From positions 133,198 to 197,197 of the forward strand of contig JACRDF010000043.1 of NCBI GenBank assembly GCA_016212925.1: DNA of 64,000 nt, given 5' to 3'. The DNA comes from Desulfomonile tiedjei. GTDB lineage: Bacteria; Desulfobacterota; Desulfomonilia; Desulfomonilales; Desulfomonilaceae. The notes under the pieces are model-generated. The model worked only from the letters and a program-made list of their open reading frames with translations. It made no database searches and was not told where the DNA came from. A program made the position numbers and the translations under genes. Positions 16,604-25,186 of this stretch are shown here, one piece after another; position 1 is the stretch's first letter; each line of letters begins with the position of its first letter.

Positions 16604-17497
16604 TCAGCTCAGGATTTTGTTGTCATGGAGGAACTGGAGAATCGCATCGGCAGAAAGGTCCGGACGTTCCATAGGAACAAAATGCCCGGTCTGCTCAAAC
16701 TCTTTAATGATAGCATGAGGGACCTGCGCTCGAAACCGCTTTACCACCGCGGGCAGAAATGTGGTCGATTGAGCGCCGTAAAGAAGCAGTGTCGGCATTC
16801 GAACACGAGGCACGAATCGCCAGATGTCGACAGGCGCGGTGGCCAGGCACCGCCCTTCCCATGCTGGATCGCATGACAGCTTGACCGATCCCTGCTCGGT
16901 CTCCTCCATGCACTCCTCGACATAAGCATCAAGAAATTCGTCGCCCCATTTCCGAAATGGGCCTTTGCCGCGAAGATCCTCCCGAGCGGCCTGTTTATCA
17001 GGCCACGTGCTCTTCCTTTTCGATGCACGCGTGACGAACGGAACGTAGCGCGACAAGCCGGACTTCTGAACCAGGTACACCCAGGGCCTCCAGAAAGGCG
17101 GCATGATGCCCGGTTCAATGAGTATCAACGCAGTAACCAGGTCGGGCCGACGCGCAGCTACCACCAAGCTGGCTGTTCCTCCGAGTGAATGGCCAAGAGC
17201 TACTACGGGAGCGCCGAGATGCTCGAGAAACGCCTCCAGATCGTCGTAAAACACCGCCCAACGGTTCAACTTCGGGGGATCGGCCGGAGCCTCGGTGCGA
17301 CCGTGCCCGCGGAAGTCGAGACCAACCGCATGAAGACGCCGCGCCAATCGCTCCGCCAAGGTGCTATACACGCCAGCCCCGAGTCCGGTCGCGTGCGCAA
17401 TATGCAAGAGCGGACCGTCGCCACCCCAATCGAAGTAACGGAAGTGGCCTTTGTCACGACCGGTGAAAATCCAATCTCGTGTTGCCATCGACTTCAT
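16604..17497 (-). CDS. Alpha/beta hydrolase
   Basis: About 297 residues if started at the ATG at 17497 (MKSMATRDW); an upstream in-frame TTG is less likely, and 17488 is an alternative. The nucleophile elbow is GHSLGG, the oxyanion region HATGLGAGVY is near the N-terminus, VGLDFRGHGRTEAP is the usual lead-in, and the catalytic His is in QTGHFVPMERP. The cap domain is rich in Arg/Lys. Substrate unknown; no operon partner. Confidence 0.85.
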   Translation of the reverse strand: MKSMATRDWIFTGRDKGHFRYFDWGGDGPLLHIAHATGLGAGVYSTLAERLARRLHAVGLDFRGHGRTEAPADPPKLNRWAVFYDDLEAFLEHLGAPVVALGHSLGGTASLVVAARRPDLVTALILIEPGIMPPFWRPWVYLVQKSGLSRYVPFVTRASKRKSTWPDKQAAREDLRGKGPFRKWGDEFLDAYVEECMEETEQGSVKLSCDPAWEGRCLATAPVDIWRFVPRVRMPTLLLYGAQSTTFLPAVVKRFRAQVPHAIIKEFEQTGHFVPMERPDLSADAILQFLHDNKILS

Positions 17498-17590
17498 CCG
17501 TGTTGGATTGGCGGGTGCCAACAGCGGGCCAGGGCAGAGAAGTTAGAGGTCTTGCGGTCGCGCCAGTTCTTGTAGTAGGGGCGGCCGACC

Positions 17591-17858
17591 GAGGTTGTCT
17601 CACAGGTCAAGACTGACAAGAAATCCTGGCACGCAACGCTAGGATTCTCGTTCCGAGGCTCTGCCTCGGAACGCGTTCCGTGAAGCGCTGCTTCCCCAAC
17701 TGTTATGGGTTCCCAGGCAGAGCCTGGGAAGCAGAGGCTCCCATGCAACCGGCGTCACCTGTTGTACGGCGCGGTTCGTGAACCGCCCGAAATCAGGGCG
17801 CTTCTCGAAGCGCCCCTACAGGAGACCCCTCCGCCCGTCAGGGCTTTAAGACAGTCTC
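17591..17858. repeat. Decayed copy of the GTCTCAAAA MITE, with another palindrome inside
   Basis: The right end (AAGACAGTCTC, ending 17858) and the core palindromes GGTTCGTGAACCGCCC and GGGCGCTTCTCGAAGCGCCCC at ~17770-17815 match the 131-bp element. A possible left end (GAGGTTGTCTC) is at 17591. Between them, 17645-17735 holds a different paired repeat (GTTCCGAGGCTCTGCCTCGGAAC, then GTTCCCAGGCAGAGCCTGGGAA), apparently inserted later. No clean target duplication is visible. Confidence 0.55.
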
Positions 17859-17917
17859 TCCGACTCGCCCGTACGTGGTGAACCAATCCGTTTTCGGCGA
17901 AGGCGTCTCTCGTTCCG

Positions 17918-20194
17918 TTACAATTGCACTCCCAATCTATCCCAAACGGACTCGCCTTCCTTTATCCCGACAGCCTTCAGGTGAGGATAGGTTTTGAACA
18001 GGAAATAGAAGAGCGGAAGCACTCCCAGGAGTATGATTGTCAGATCGGGAATGATTCGCAGTGTGCCCAGCACGACCACGAAGCCTCTTTCAAAGAATGA
18101 AGCGTCACGGGCCACCCACAAGCCATATTTGTAGCTGGTCCAGGTCTGCAGGACTCCAACCGGAAAAAGCGTGCCAAGGGTAAGCATCCCCAACCCGCCA
18201 TTGAATCCCCAGAAAGAGAGCTTCAATATGCGGTTGTCCCAGTAAGCCCTGTCTACCAGGCCCCGCCAGGAGAATAGAAGCAGCGCTATGGACAACATCC
18301 CGTAAACGCCGAACAAGGCCCCGTGGCCGTGGTTCATCGTCAGATAAGTCCCATGCTCGTAGTAGTTCACGATGGGAAGGTTGATCAGGAACCCGAACAC
18401 GCCCGCGCCAAGGAAATTCCAGAACGATGAGGCCACCAGGAAATAGAGCGGCCATTTGTAAGGGAAATCCTTACCTTCTTTTTGAATGGACTTAAATTCC
18501 AGTAGGCCTCTCACTACAAGTCCTAACAGCGGTATGGGCTCCAGCGAGGAAAACACCGATCCTACGGCCAGCCAGAAGGATGGTTGCCCAAACCAGAAGA
18601 AGTGATGTGCGGTCCCAAGTATTCCACTCAGAAAAACAATTATTGCCGTGAAATAGGCCACCATCAAAGCGCCTTTGGCCGAAGCCAACCCCAAGGCCAC
18701 AAGGAGCAGAGAAATCACCGCTATGCCGAAAAACTCGAAGATGCTCTCCACCCATATGTGAACCACAAACCAGCGCCAGTAATCCGCGAGCGTAAAGTGC
18801 GAGCCTTTCCCGTAAAGTAGCCCGAACGCGAAGAAAACCACTACCAACACAGCGCTGGCCACATAAAACATCATCAGGGCAGAAAATTCGTCCTTGTGTC
18901 CGAGTCTAAGGTGGTGAGCGATAGGCCGGTACACGATTATTAGCCACGCTATCAACCCGATAAAGAGCAGGATTTGCCAGGCTCGGCCAAGTTCGAGATA
19001 CTCCCAGCCCTGATGCCCGAACCAGAACCACCAGTCCCCCAACAGCCCCTTGATCCCCGCGATTTCGCCGAGAAGACTTCCGCCTGCGACCAGCAGCACC
19101 GCTATGAACAACAATTGAACCAGCGTGCCCTGCCCTTTTGGTTCGATCCCTCCCATTATCGGGGCCATGTAGATGGCCGACGCAATCCAGGTAGTCATGA
19201 TCCAAAAAATAGCCAGTTGGAGGTGCCACGTTTTGGCCCAACTATAAGGGATGTAGTCTGCCACAAACTGAACGTAGAAGGTGGCCGGATGAATCGTGTA
19301 ATGGGCCAGAAGCCCGCCGAAGTTGGTCTGGATCAGAAAGAGAAGGACGACCACGAGGAAAAACTTCGCGGCCTTGTACTGGCTGGATGTAAGAGGCATG
19401 TCGATAAGCTTTTCAGCCAGTGGGACCCCTTTAGCGGCCCCATACCAGATCCCGTAGTGATGCACAAAGAAGATGAAAATTCCAAGCACGACAAGCAGTG
19501 CCAGAACGCCTCCAAGGCTCCAGATGTAAGTTTCGGCAGTGGGGACGTTCCCGACCGACCTATCCGCGGGCCAGTTGTTCGTGTAGCTGTAGTCTGTTCC
19601 CGGACGCTTGGCCGAGGCCACCCACGCGGTCCAGAAGAAAAACCGCGCAATTTGAAGCCTATTTTCAGGATTGGCAATCGTGTTGGGAAGGAGGCCGTAT
19701 CTAACCTCGCCGTCTTTGAAAACCTTTTCCCAGTGCTGGACAACTGCGTCCAATGCCGTAACTTGGGCCTCGGTAAGGGTCAGGGTGTCAGTGGCGGGAT
19801 CATAGCGATTGGTTTTTACTTCTCTGATCACCTTGACCCCAAGGATCTCCTTTTGAAGATCGTCGAGGTCCGCGTAGGGCTTTCCGTAATCCTGTTGGCC
19901 CAAGGAGCTTCGCACGATGTCGCTCTCAATATGCAACGTGGTGGCCGAGAACTCGGGGCCTCGCTGAGACCCGTGGCCCCACACCATGCCGTGGTCCATA
20001 AGCCCATGCGACTGAAACACATCCTGGCCCGCCATGATGTCTGCCTTGGTGAACAGGACCTTGCCGTCAGGGCCGACCACTTTCCCCGGATAAGGAGGCA
20101 ATTGGTCCGTCGTCAGTATTCCCCCCAAAACAAGAATCAGCAGCGAGAACAGGAAGCTCAGAATGGCCGCCCATTTCAACCTTGCGATGGACAT
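17918..20194 (-). CDS. norZ: Quinol-dependent nitric oxide reductase (qNor)
   Basis: Single-subunit inner-membrane enzyme that reduces two NO to N2O with electrons from quinol. 758 residues from the ATG at 20194, chosen because GGGGAGGGG lies directly upstream. An N-terminal helix and large periplasmic domain (PYPGKVVGPDGKVLF, DIMAGQDVFQSHGLMDHG) precede the 12-helix oxidase-like core. Haem/FeB ligands are present: TWHLQLAIFW, VVHIWVESIFEFF (His plus the conserved Glu) and GTAHHFFWFG, then MNHGHGALFG. Because the FeB histidine in HIWVE is kept, it is a true qNor rather than the NO dismutase variant that has Asn there. It lies beside hcp, consistent with NO detoxification rather than denitrification. 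Confidence 0.95.
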   Translation of the reverse strand: MSIARLKWAAILSFLFSLLILVLGGILTTDQLPPYPGKVVGPDGKVLFTKADIMAGQDVFQSHGLMDHGMVWGHGSQRGPEFSATTLHIESDIVRSSLGQQDYGKPYADLDDLQKEILGVKVIREVKTNRYDPATDTLTLTEAQVTALDAVVQHWEKVFKDGEVRYGLLPNTIANPENRLQIARFFFWTAWVASAKRPGTDYSYTNNWPADRSVGNVPTAETYIWSLGGVLALLVVLGIFIFFVHHYGIWYGAAKGVPLAEKLIDMPLTSSQYKAAKFFLVVVLLFLIQTNFGGLLAHYTIHPATFYVQFVADYIPYSWAKTWHLQLAIFWIMTTWIASAIYMAPIMGGIEPKGQGTLVQLLFIAVLLVAGGSLLGEIAGIKGLLGDWWFWFGHQGWEYLELGRAWQILLFIGLIAWLIIVYRPIAHHLRLGHKDEFSALMMFYVASAVLVVVFFAFGLLYGKGSHFTLADYWRWFVVHIWVESIFEFFGIAVISLLLVALGLASAKGALMVAYFTAIIVFLSGILGTAHHFFWFGQPSFWLAVGSVFSSLEPIPLLGLVVRGLLEFKSIQKEGKDFPYKWPLYFLVASSFWNFLGAGVFGFLINLPIVNYYEHGTYLTMNHGHGALFGVYGMLSIALLLFSWRGLVDRAYWDNRILKLSFWGFNGGLGMLTLGTLFPVGVLQTWTSYKYGLWVARDASFFERGFVVVLGTLRIIPDLTIILLGVLPLFYFLFKTYPHLKAVGIKEGESVWDRLGVQL

Positions 20195-20463
20195 GATACC
20201 CCTCCCCGGATGCAACAATTACCAGTGAGCCGTCGAAACATTGAAACCCCCGCGCCGTTTTCGTCAACATGGCGAACGGGAGTTCAGGTCATATTACCGC
20301 CCCAAATCCATTTTACTTGGACAATCCTGCGGAAGGTTCGTTATCTGCAAACTGTTGATCTACCAATTATGTCAGTCGGAAAAAATCGACAAACAAGATG
20401 CAAAGTTTCCGGAAACCTTTTCTTCAATCATATGTTGAGTCTAGATGTTTTCCGGCGCGGGTG

Positions 20464-21219
20464 TCAAGCTACAAGTTTTTCCTTTCGCAATACTTCTCCT
20501 TGAGTGCTGATGATGATTTGCTCCATAGGAATGTTCTTTCCCGCCAGCTGCATTCCTCTCCTGACTATCATCGGCAGGCCGCCACAGCAGGGAACTTCCA
20601 TCGCGACTACCGTCACACTCTTGATGGAGGCGTGGGTGAAAATGCCCGCGAATTTCTCGATGTATCCCTGAGCATCGTCGAACTTGGGGCAGCCAACCAT
20701 CACGACTTTACCTTCCAGGAAATCCCTATGAAAATCAGGATATGCGATCGGAGTGCAATCGGCTGCAACGAGCAAGTCCGCGTTCTTCAAGAAAGGCGCG
20801 TTAGGCGGAACAAGCCTTATCTGAACGGGCCAGTGCCTGAGGGCAGATTGTGCCGAGGTCTGAGCGACAGGTTCATTTGCTCGCTGGCAAGGGGTAGGAG
20901 CGTCGAAGGTCCTGATCTGAGCCGAGGGGCAGCCGCAGGCCATGGCAGGCTCCGCGGGGGCCTCGGCTTTCTTCGTAGCTTCGAGATGGTGCTCTACCGC
21001 TTCTTCATCGAAATCATCAGCGTCTCTTTCGATGACTTTTAGTGCGCCCGTAGGGCATTCGCCCAGGCATGCCCCCAAGCCGTCGCAATATTTTTCCGCC
21101 ACGAGTTTGGCCTTCCCGTCCACTATCTCCAACGCGCCTTCTGCGCAGGAAACGATGCAGTTGCCGCACCCGTCACAAAGTTCTTCGTCTATTTGGATTA
21201 TGTTGCGTTTTGTTTTCAT
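20464..21219 (-). CDS. 4Fe-4S ferredoxin-domain protein with CCG-type tail
   Basis: 251 residues from the ATG at 21219 (SD GGAGAAAAC). Residues ~15-30 hold a complete CDGCGNCIVSC cluster motif; the second motif is CDGLGACLGECP, in which the second ligand cysteine is replaced, a variant that recurs in this family. A linker rich in Ala/Glu leads to a C-terminal domain with AADCTPIAY, VMVGCPKFDD and VPCCGGLP, suggesting extra cysteine-bound metal. Proteins of this type are often found beside hcp in anaerobes; it may feed electrons to Hcp (inference). Confidence 0.85.
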   Translation of the reverse strand: MKTKRNIIQIDEELCDGCGNCIVSCAEGALEIVDGKAKLVAEKYCDGLGACLGECPTGALKVIERDADDFDEEAVEHHLEATKKAEAPAEPAMACGCPSAQIRTFDAPTPCQRANEPVAQTSAQSALRHWPVQIRLVPPNAPFLKNADLLVAADCTPIAYPDFHRDFLEGKVVMVGCPKFDDAQGYIEKFAGIFTHASIKSVTVVAMEVPCCGGLPMIVRRGMQLAGKNIPMEQIIISTQGEVLRKEKLVA

Positions 21220-21278
21220 AATGTTTTCTCCTACCAAGGTTGCTGAAATGACATTTTGTGAGCGATCTCGTGTTGTCC

Positions 21279-22028
21279 TTATGCAGCCATCCCGTTTTCT
21301 CCGTTCAGGAGCACACGGCGGGCAAGTTCCCGCCCGCTTTCAGTCAGGAAGCCCGTTTCAACCAGCTCAGCCAGATGTTCGGGATCCACAGGGAACTTTT
21401 TCTGCCTGTCTTCGAGGTTAACGATCATGTCCGCGTCGTAAACGATCCTGAAGTTTGTTGTCTCTCGGTCTCTCGGGTGATGGTGATGGCTCACTATGTC
21501 GCATACCTCTTCGATCAAATCGTTGTTGGCATCGAGCTTGGTGAGCAGCTGCCTTGCAATGGGCGGCCCTTCTTCTTCATGATCTGCGGCCTGATTGGTC
21601 TGCTGTTTTCGCTCCGCTTCCTTAATGCCTATATCGTGCAGGTACGCCGCTGAGAGCACTACAGCAGGGTCGCCCTTTTCTTCCTGGCCGATCTTTTCAG
21701 CGTACCGAGCCACCTTGGCCGCATGACCGATTCTTTTGAAATCCTGCTTGAAGTAAAGTTTCATTTCCACAGCAACCCTGTCTTTGAAAAGGTCTTCCTT
21801 CTGCTTGATGAGTTCGGGCGGAAGGTCTCCAAAGCAATGCTCGGCAAACTTGCAGTGCGCCGCGCAGCCGAAATCCATTTTGGGATTCAGCACATGATGC
21901 CCGCAGTTCTTGCAGCGCCGCCTGGTTTCGTCTTTGAAGAACTCGACTTTGTTGCCGCATTTCGGACATTCGGCATCGAAAATCGCGTCGAATTTCCAGA
22001 AGCGTGGGTCTTGTCCGGGGCATTTCAT
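21279..22028 (-). CDS. HD-domain phosphohydrolase with N-terminal zinc ribbon
   Basis: 249 residues, ATG with SD AAAGGAGAGCG. The first ~60 residues have two CxxC knuckles (CPKCGNKVEFF, CKNCGHHVLNP) plus C-x3-C-x5-C (CAAHCKFAEHC). The HD fold follows: H in IGHAAKVARYAEK, HD in AAYLHDIGI, then DIVSHHHHPRD and YDADMIVNLED, which complete the metal site. Substrate unknown. It lies between the Fe-S protein and hcp on the same strand, so it is likely cotranscribed and linked to the NO response. Confidence 0.88.
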   Translation of the reverse strand: MKCPGQDPRFWKFDAIFDAECPKCGNKVEFFKDETRRRCKNCGHHVLNPKMDFGCAAHCKFAEHCFGDLPPELIKQKEDLFKDRVAVEMKLYFKQDFKRIGHAAKVARYAEKIGQEEKGDPAVVLSAAYLHDIGIKEAERKQQTNQAADHEEEGPPIARQLLTKLDANNDLIEEVCDIVSHHHHPRDRETTNFRIVYDADMIVNLEDRQKKFPVDPEHLAELVETGFLTESGRELARRVLLNGENGMAA

Positions 22029-22105
22029 GGTTCGCTCTCCTTTCCTTCCGCCTGCTCAGTGCCTACTCGGAAGCATGAGGGGACGGGCCAGCCGCCCCCG
22101 TGGGC

Positions 22106-23746
22106 TTATCCCAGGATGGCCTTGAGGTCTTCATCCGGGGTGGAAATCGGTTTGATGTCGAAATTCTGCACCAGGACGTTCAAAACGTTGGGAGTAATGA
22201 ACGCAGGCAGGCTGGGACCGAGGCGAATTCCCTTGATACCGAGGTGCAACAGCGTCAACAGGATTGCCACAGCCTTCTGTTCGTACCAGGACAACACCAT
22301 GGAAAGCGGCAGCTCATTCACGCCGACGTTGAAGGCATTGGCAAGAGCCACGGCGATCTGGATAGCGGAATACGAGTCATTACATTGCCCCACGTCCAGA
22401 AGCCTCGGGATGCCGCCGATGTCGCCCAGGTCCTTGTCGAAGAAGCGGAATTTGCCGCAAGCCAGCGTCAGGACTACGCAGTCCTTCGGGACCTTTTCCA
22501 CGAACTCGGTGTAGTAGTTTCTCCCGGGTTTGGCGCCATCGCAGCCGGCCACCAGGAAGAAGTGTTTGATGGCACCGCTCTTTACGGCTTCTATAACCGT
22601 CCCGGCCACGGACATGACCGCATTCCTGCCGAATCCGCAGGTGACGTTCTTTCCGTTGGTATCCTCAGCGAAGCCCGGCATTGCAAGCGCCTTCTCGATC
22701 ACAGGTGCAAAATTCTTGTCTGCTATGTGTTTCGCTCCGGGCCACCCGACCAGACCTGTGGTGAAGATGTTGTCCATGTAAGACTCTTTGGGCCGCTGGA
22801 TGCAGTTTGTGGTCATGAGTATGGCGCCCGGGAATTCCGCAAATTCCTTGCGCTGGTTTTGCCAGGCAGTGCCATAGTGTCCGTAGAAATGGGAGTACTT
22901 CTTCAGGTCCGGGTAGGCATGCGTGGGCAGCATTTCTCCATGCGTGTAAATATTGATGCCCTTCCCTTCCGTTTGCTTGAGCAGTTGCTCCAGGTCCTTC
23001 AAGTCATGGCCCGAGACCAGGATGGCTTTGCCTTTCTTTGCTCCCAATGGGACCTTAGTCGGCACAGGATGCCCGTACGTTCCGGTGTTGCCGGCATCGA
23101 GCAATTCCATTGCCCGCAGATTCACCGCGCCGCATTTGAGGACCAGGCCCACCCAGTCGTCCAAACTCAGGCCGGTGTTCAAAGTCGCTGCCAGGCCCTC
23201 CTGCACGAAGGCATAGACGGAGTCATCTTCCTGCCCCAGGATCTGCGCATGATCAGCGTAAGCGGATACGCCTCGGAGGCCCAGAATCAAGGTGTGTTGT
23301 AGCGACTGAATGTCCGGGTTGACTCCGGCCGCGGGTTTGAAACCAACGTCCGCAGCCTGCTTAATCATTCCTTCCATGGTGGATGCAGGCTGAAAGTTTG
23401 CAGCGTCTTCGGTGAAGTTCACGTTCCCGCCCGCGGCTTTGACTTTCTGCTTCAAGGTCTCTCGAAGCTCCCCGGATTTCTTGATGAGAGGCACAAACCT
23501 TTCCGAATCAAAATCCACATTGGTCAGCGTGGAAAACAATGCCTGGACGGTGAAGACGTTCACTTCCTTGTCTACAACGCCTACTTTTCGGCCTTCCACC
23601 GCGTAAAGAGATAACCCCTTCAAAGCATAAGTGAGAAGGTCCTGAAGGGCCGCCACATCAGCAGATTTTCCACATACACCCACTTTGGTGCATCCTGTGC
23701 CGAAAGCCGTCTGTTCACATTGATAACAAAACATTTCTTCGCCCAT
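22106..23746 (-). CDS. hcp: Hybrid cluster protein (class I), hydroxylamine/NO reductase
   Basis: 546 residues with a strong SD (AGGAGGGAG). N-terminal cysteines 7, 10, 19 and 25 (FCYQCEQTAFGTGCTKVGVC) give the C-x2-C-x8-C-x5-C spacing of the class I cubane cluster seen in sulfate reducers. Hybrid-cluster ligands follow in SGHDLKD, TTNCIQRP, VAGCDGAKPGRNYYT, DVGQCNDSYSA and the late Glu/Lys region. Hcp reduces NO or hydroxylamine and protects anaerobes from nitrosative stress. The palindrome TTGACTTAAGTCAA lies 120 bp upstream (23866-23879). Confidence 0.97.
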   Translation of the reverse strand: MGEEMFCYQCEQTAFGTGCTKVGVCGKSADVAALQDLLTYALKGLSLYAVEGRKVGVVDKEVNVFTVQALFSTLTNVDFDSERFVPLIKKSGELRETLKQKVKAAGGNVNFTEDAANFQPASTMEGMIKQAADVGFKPAAGVNPDIQSLQHTLILGLRGVSAYADHAQILGQEDDSVYAFVQEGLAATLNTGLSLDDWVGLVLKCGAVNLRAMELLDAGNTGTYGHPVPTKVPLGAKKGKAILVSGHDLKDLEQLLKQTEGKGINIYTHGEMLPTHAYPDLKKYSHFYGHYGTAWQNQRKEFAEFPGAILMTTNCIQRPKESYMDNIFTTGLVGWPGAKHIADKNFAPVIEKALAMPGFAEDTNGKNVTCGFGRNAVMSVAGTVIEAVKSGAIKHFFLVAGCDGAKPGRNYYTEFVEKVPKDCVVLTLACGKFRFFDKDLGDIGGIPRLLDVGQCNDSYSAIQIAVALANAFNVGVNELPLSMVLSWYEQKAVAILLTLLHLGIKGIRLGPSLPAFITPNVLNVLVQNFDIKPISTPDEDLKAILG

Positions 23747-23865
23747 TTTTTTCTCCCTCCTGGTTTCGGAATTTGAACTCGTCCTTTGAAAATTATGATT
23801 GAGGCTGAATGCCCCCTCACTCCGTATCGTTAATTCACATTTTAATCATCGTCGCTCAGAAGGCT

Positions 23866-23879
23866 TTGACTTAAGTCAA
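23866..23879. promoter_or_regulatory. Crp/Fnr-type operator upstream of hcp
   Basis: Perfect palindrome TTGACTTAAGTCAA, matching the TTGAC-N4-GTCAA form used by DNR/HcpR-like regulators. The identical 14 bases occur upstream of the Crp/Fnr gene at 25145-25158, which supports both sites. Confidence 0.8.
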
Positions 23880-23939
23880 GGGCTGAAAAATTTTTCATTT
23901 TTTTTGGGGTTGGCCCACTTCGAGCGCCGCGGCTGCCGT

Positions 23940-24752
23940 TTACTCGCCATCCTTCCGAAAAGGACGTTCGCAGAGAAAGCTGATGCCTGTACGGTTGATT
24001 ATCTCGCCAAAACGTTCCCCATGAGTATTGTGATTCAGATAATGCTGCAAGCAATCTTCTACAAGTCTCAACACCTCATTTTTTGGGTAAATGCCGGGAA
24101 GCTCCGTTGCCAACTGAGGGTGTCGGCCGAGTTTCCCGCCGAGCATGATCCGGTAACCTTCGGGGTCCTTCTCGAGGGTGGAGGATGGACAGACCGCGAC
24201 GCACTGGCCGCATGCCACACATTTTTCGGGGTCTACCACCGGTTTGTCGGCCTCGTCGGACAATTGCACGGCCTGTTCACGGCAGATTTCAACGCACGCG
24301 CCGCACTGCGTACAGGCTTCTTGGCCCAAACGCGGCCGCACAGCGCCCACAAGCCCAAGGTCCGCGATTTGCGGACGAGAACAGGCATTGGGACAGTCCG
24401 AAACGGATACGCGGAATTCATGGTGCACTTTTAACGGACCCTGGACGTGCTGTTTCAGGAACTCGCGCAAGTCCTTCCCTGCGATCAGCTCCTCCAATTT
24501 CCGGACCAGGTCGTCGTCCACGACCGCGCGATTAGGACAGCCTCCCGGGCCGAAACAAGTCTCCACCTGATAACCCTTGACCTCATCCTCCATGTTGCTG
24601 AGGAATCTTTTCTGGCAAGCTTTTACATGTTCCAAGGTCACCTCGTTGCCCCCGCTGCGCGTTGCCTCTTCCTCGACCCTTTTCCTGACGCGTCTCCGGA
24701 CAAAGAAAGGGACCCTGGACACTGCTTCCTCTGCCTGTTTGCTCCACTTCAT
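23940..24752 (-). CDS. Half-size sirohaem/ferredoxin protein, sulfite/nitrite reductase-like
   Basis: 270 residues from the ATG at 24752 (SD GAGGTGG; the codon before it is TTG). Residues 1-45 resemble the helical PCP-reductase type domain (W-x10-VPFFVRRRVRKRVEEEA). Then comes a single-lobe sirohaem-4Fe4S motif: C66-x5-C72 (CFGPGGC) and C120-x3-C124 (CPNAC), followed by two ferredoxin clusters (C147/150/153/157 and C178/181/184/188). It lacks the second lobe of full DsrA/AsrC proteins. Its place upstream of hcp suggests a role in nitrite, hydroxylamine or sulfite reduction, or as a redox partner. Confidence 0.8.
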   Translation of the reverse strand: MKWSKQAEEAVSRVPFFVRRRVRKRVEEEATRSGGNEVTLEHVKACQKRFLSNMEDEVKGYQVETCFGPGGCPNRAVVDDDLVRKLEELIAGKDLREFLKQHVQGPLKVHHEFRVSVSDCPNACSRPQIADLGLVGAVRPRLGQEACTQCGACVEICREQAVQLSDEADKPVVDPEKCVACGQCVAVCPSSTLEKDPEGYRIMLGGKLGRHPQLATELPGIYPKNEVLRLVEDCLQHYLNHNTHGERFGEIINRTGISFLCERPFRKDGE

Positions 24753-24832
24753 CAATCCACCTCATATCTAAGGCCTGACCCATCATTTAGTGCTTCCAGG
24801 TCGGCCTCTTGTTTTGTGGGGCAAGCTCGAAG

Positions 24833-24970
24833 GAGCCTTCTCAAAACTGGAAAACCCCTGCAACCTGTGTCATGTGTTGTAGGGGCGGTTCGTGAACCGC
24901 CCGGAACCAGGGCGCTTCTCGAAGCGCCCCTACATGGAAAATCCTATCCTTCAGGTTTTGAGACAGCCTC
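24833..24970. mobile_element. MITE copy with diverged ends (138 bp)
   Basis: Left end GAGCCTTCTCAAAAC, right end GTTTTGAGACAGCCTC, with the same core palindromes (GGGGCGGTTCGTGAACCGCC, GGGCGCTTCTCGAAGCGCCCC) as the 131-bp copies at 29156, 35826 and 50941. It is 7 bp longer, has a mutated left end and shows no exact target duplication, so it is probably an older insertion. Confidence 0.75.
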
Positions 24971-25144
24971 GGAAAGCCTGCCCCACGGATCACTTGCATG
25001 GCCAACTATGATGCTGCCATCAGTAGTTGGATGGTTACTTACTGTCTTTCGTGTTCCTTGACTTTTTTGACCAATCCTGATTTGCCTTCATTGATTGTAA
25101 GCCACCACGTATGCATAATTTAACAATTTCGAAAGCACGATGCT

Positions 25145-25158
25145 TTGACTTAAGTCAA
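25145..25158. promoter_or_regulatory. Crp/Fnr-type operator upstream of its own regulator gene
   Basis: Perfect palindrome TTGACTTAAGTCAA, 28 bp before the ATG of the Crp/Fnr gene and identical to the site upstream of hcp. The close spacing suggests autoregulation. Confidence 0.8.
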
Positions 25159-25186
25159 TCTCGATCGCTTGCCGGGGTATCGCAAC

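Noticed and set aside
17918..20194. Nitric oxide dismutase instead of NO reductase
   Set aside because: The FeB histidine in VVHIWVE is retained; known dismutase candidates have Asn at that position.
18974..20503. 509-codon plus-strand open frame opposite qNor
   Set aside because: It is an antisense shadow of the high-GC qNor gene, whose membrane helices and haem ligands are clear on the other strand.
24833..24970. CRISPR-like repeats among the GGCGGTTCGTGAACCGCC units
   Set aside because: Copies are dispersed by kilobases, carry transposon-type ends and target duplications, and there are no regular spacers or cas genes.
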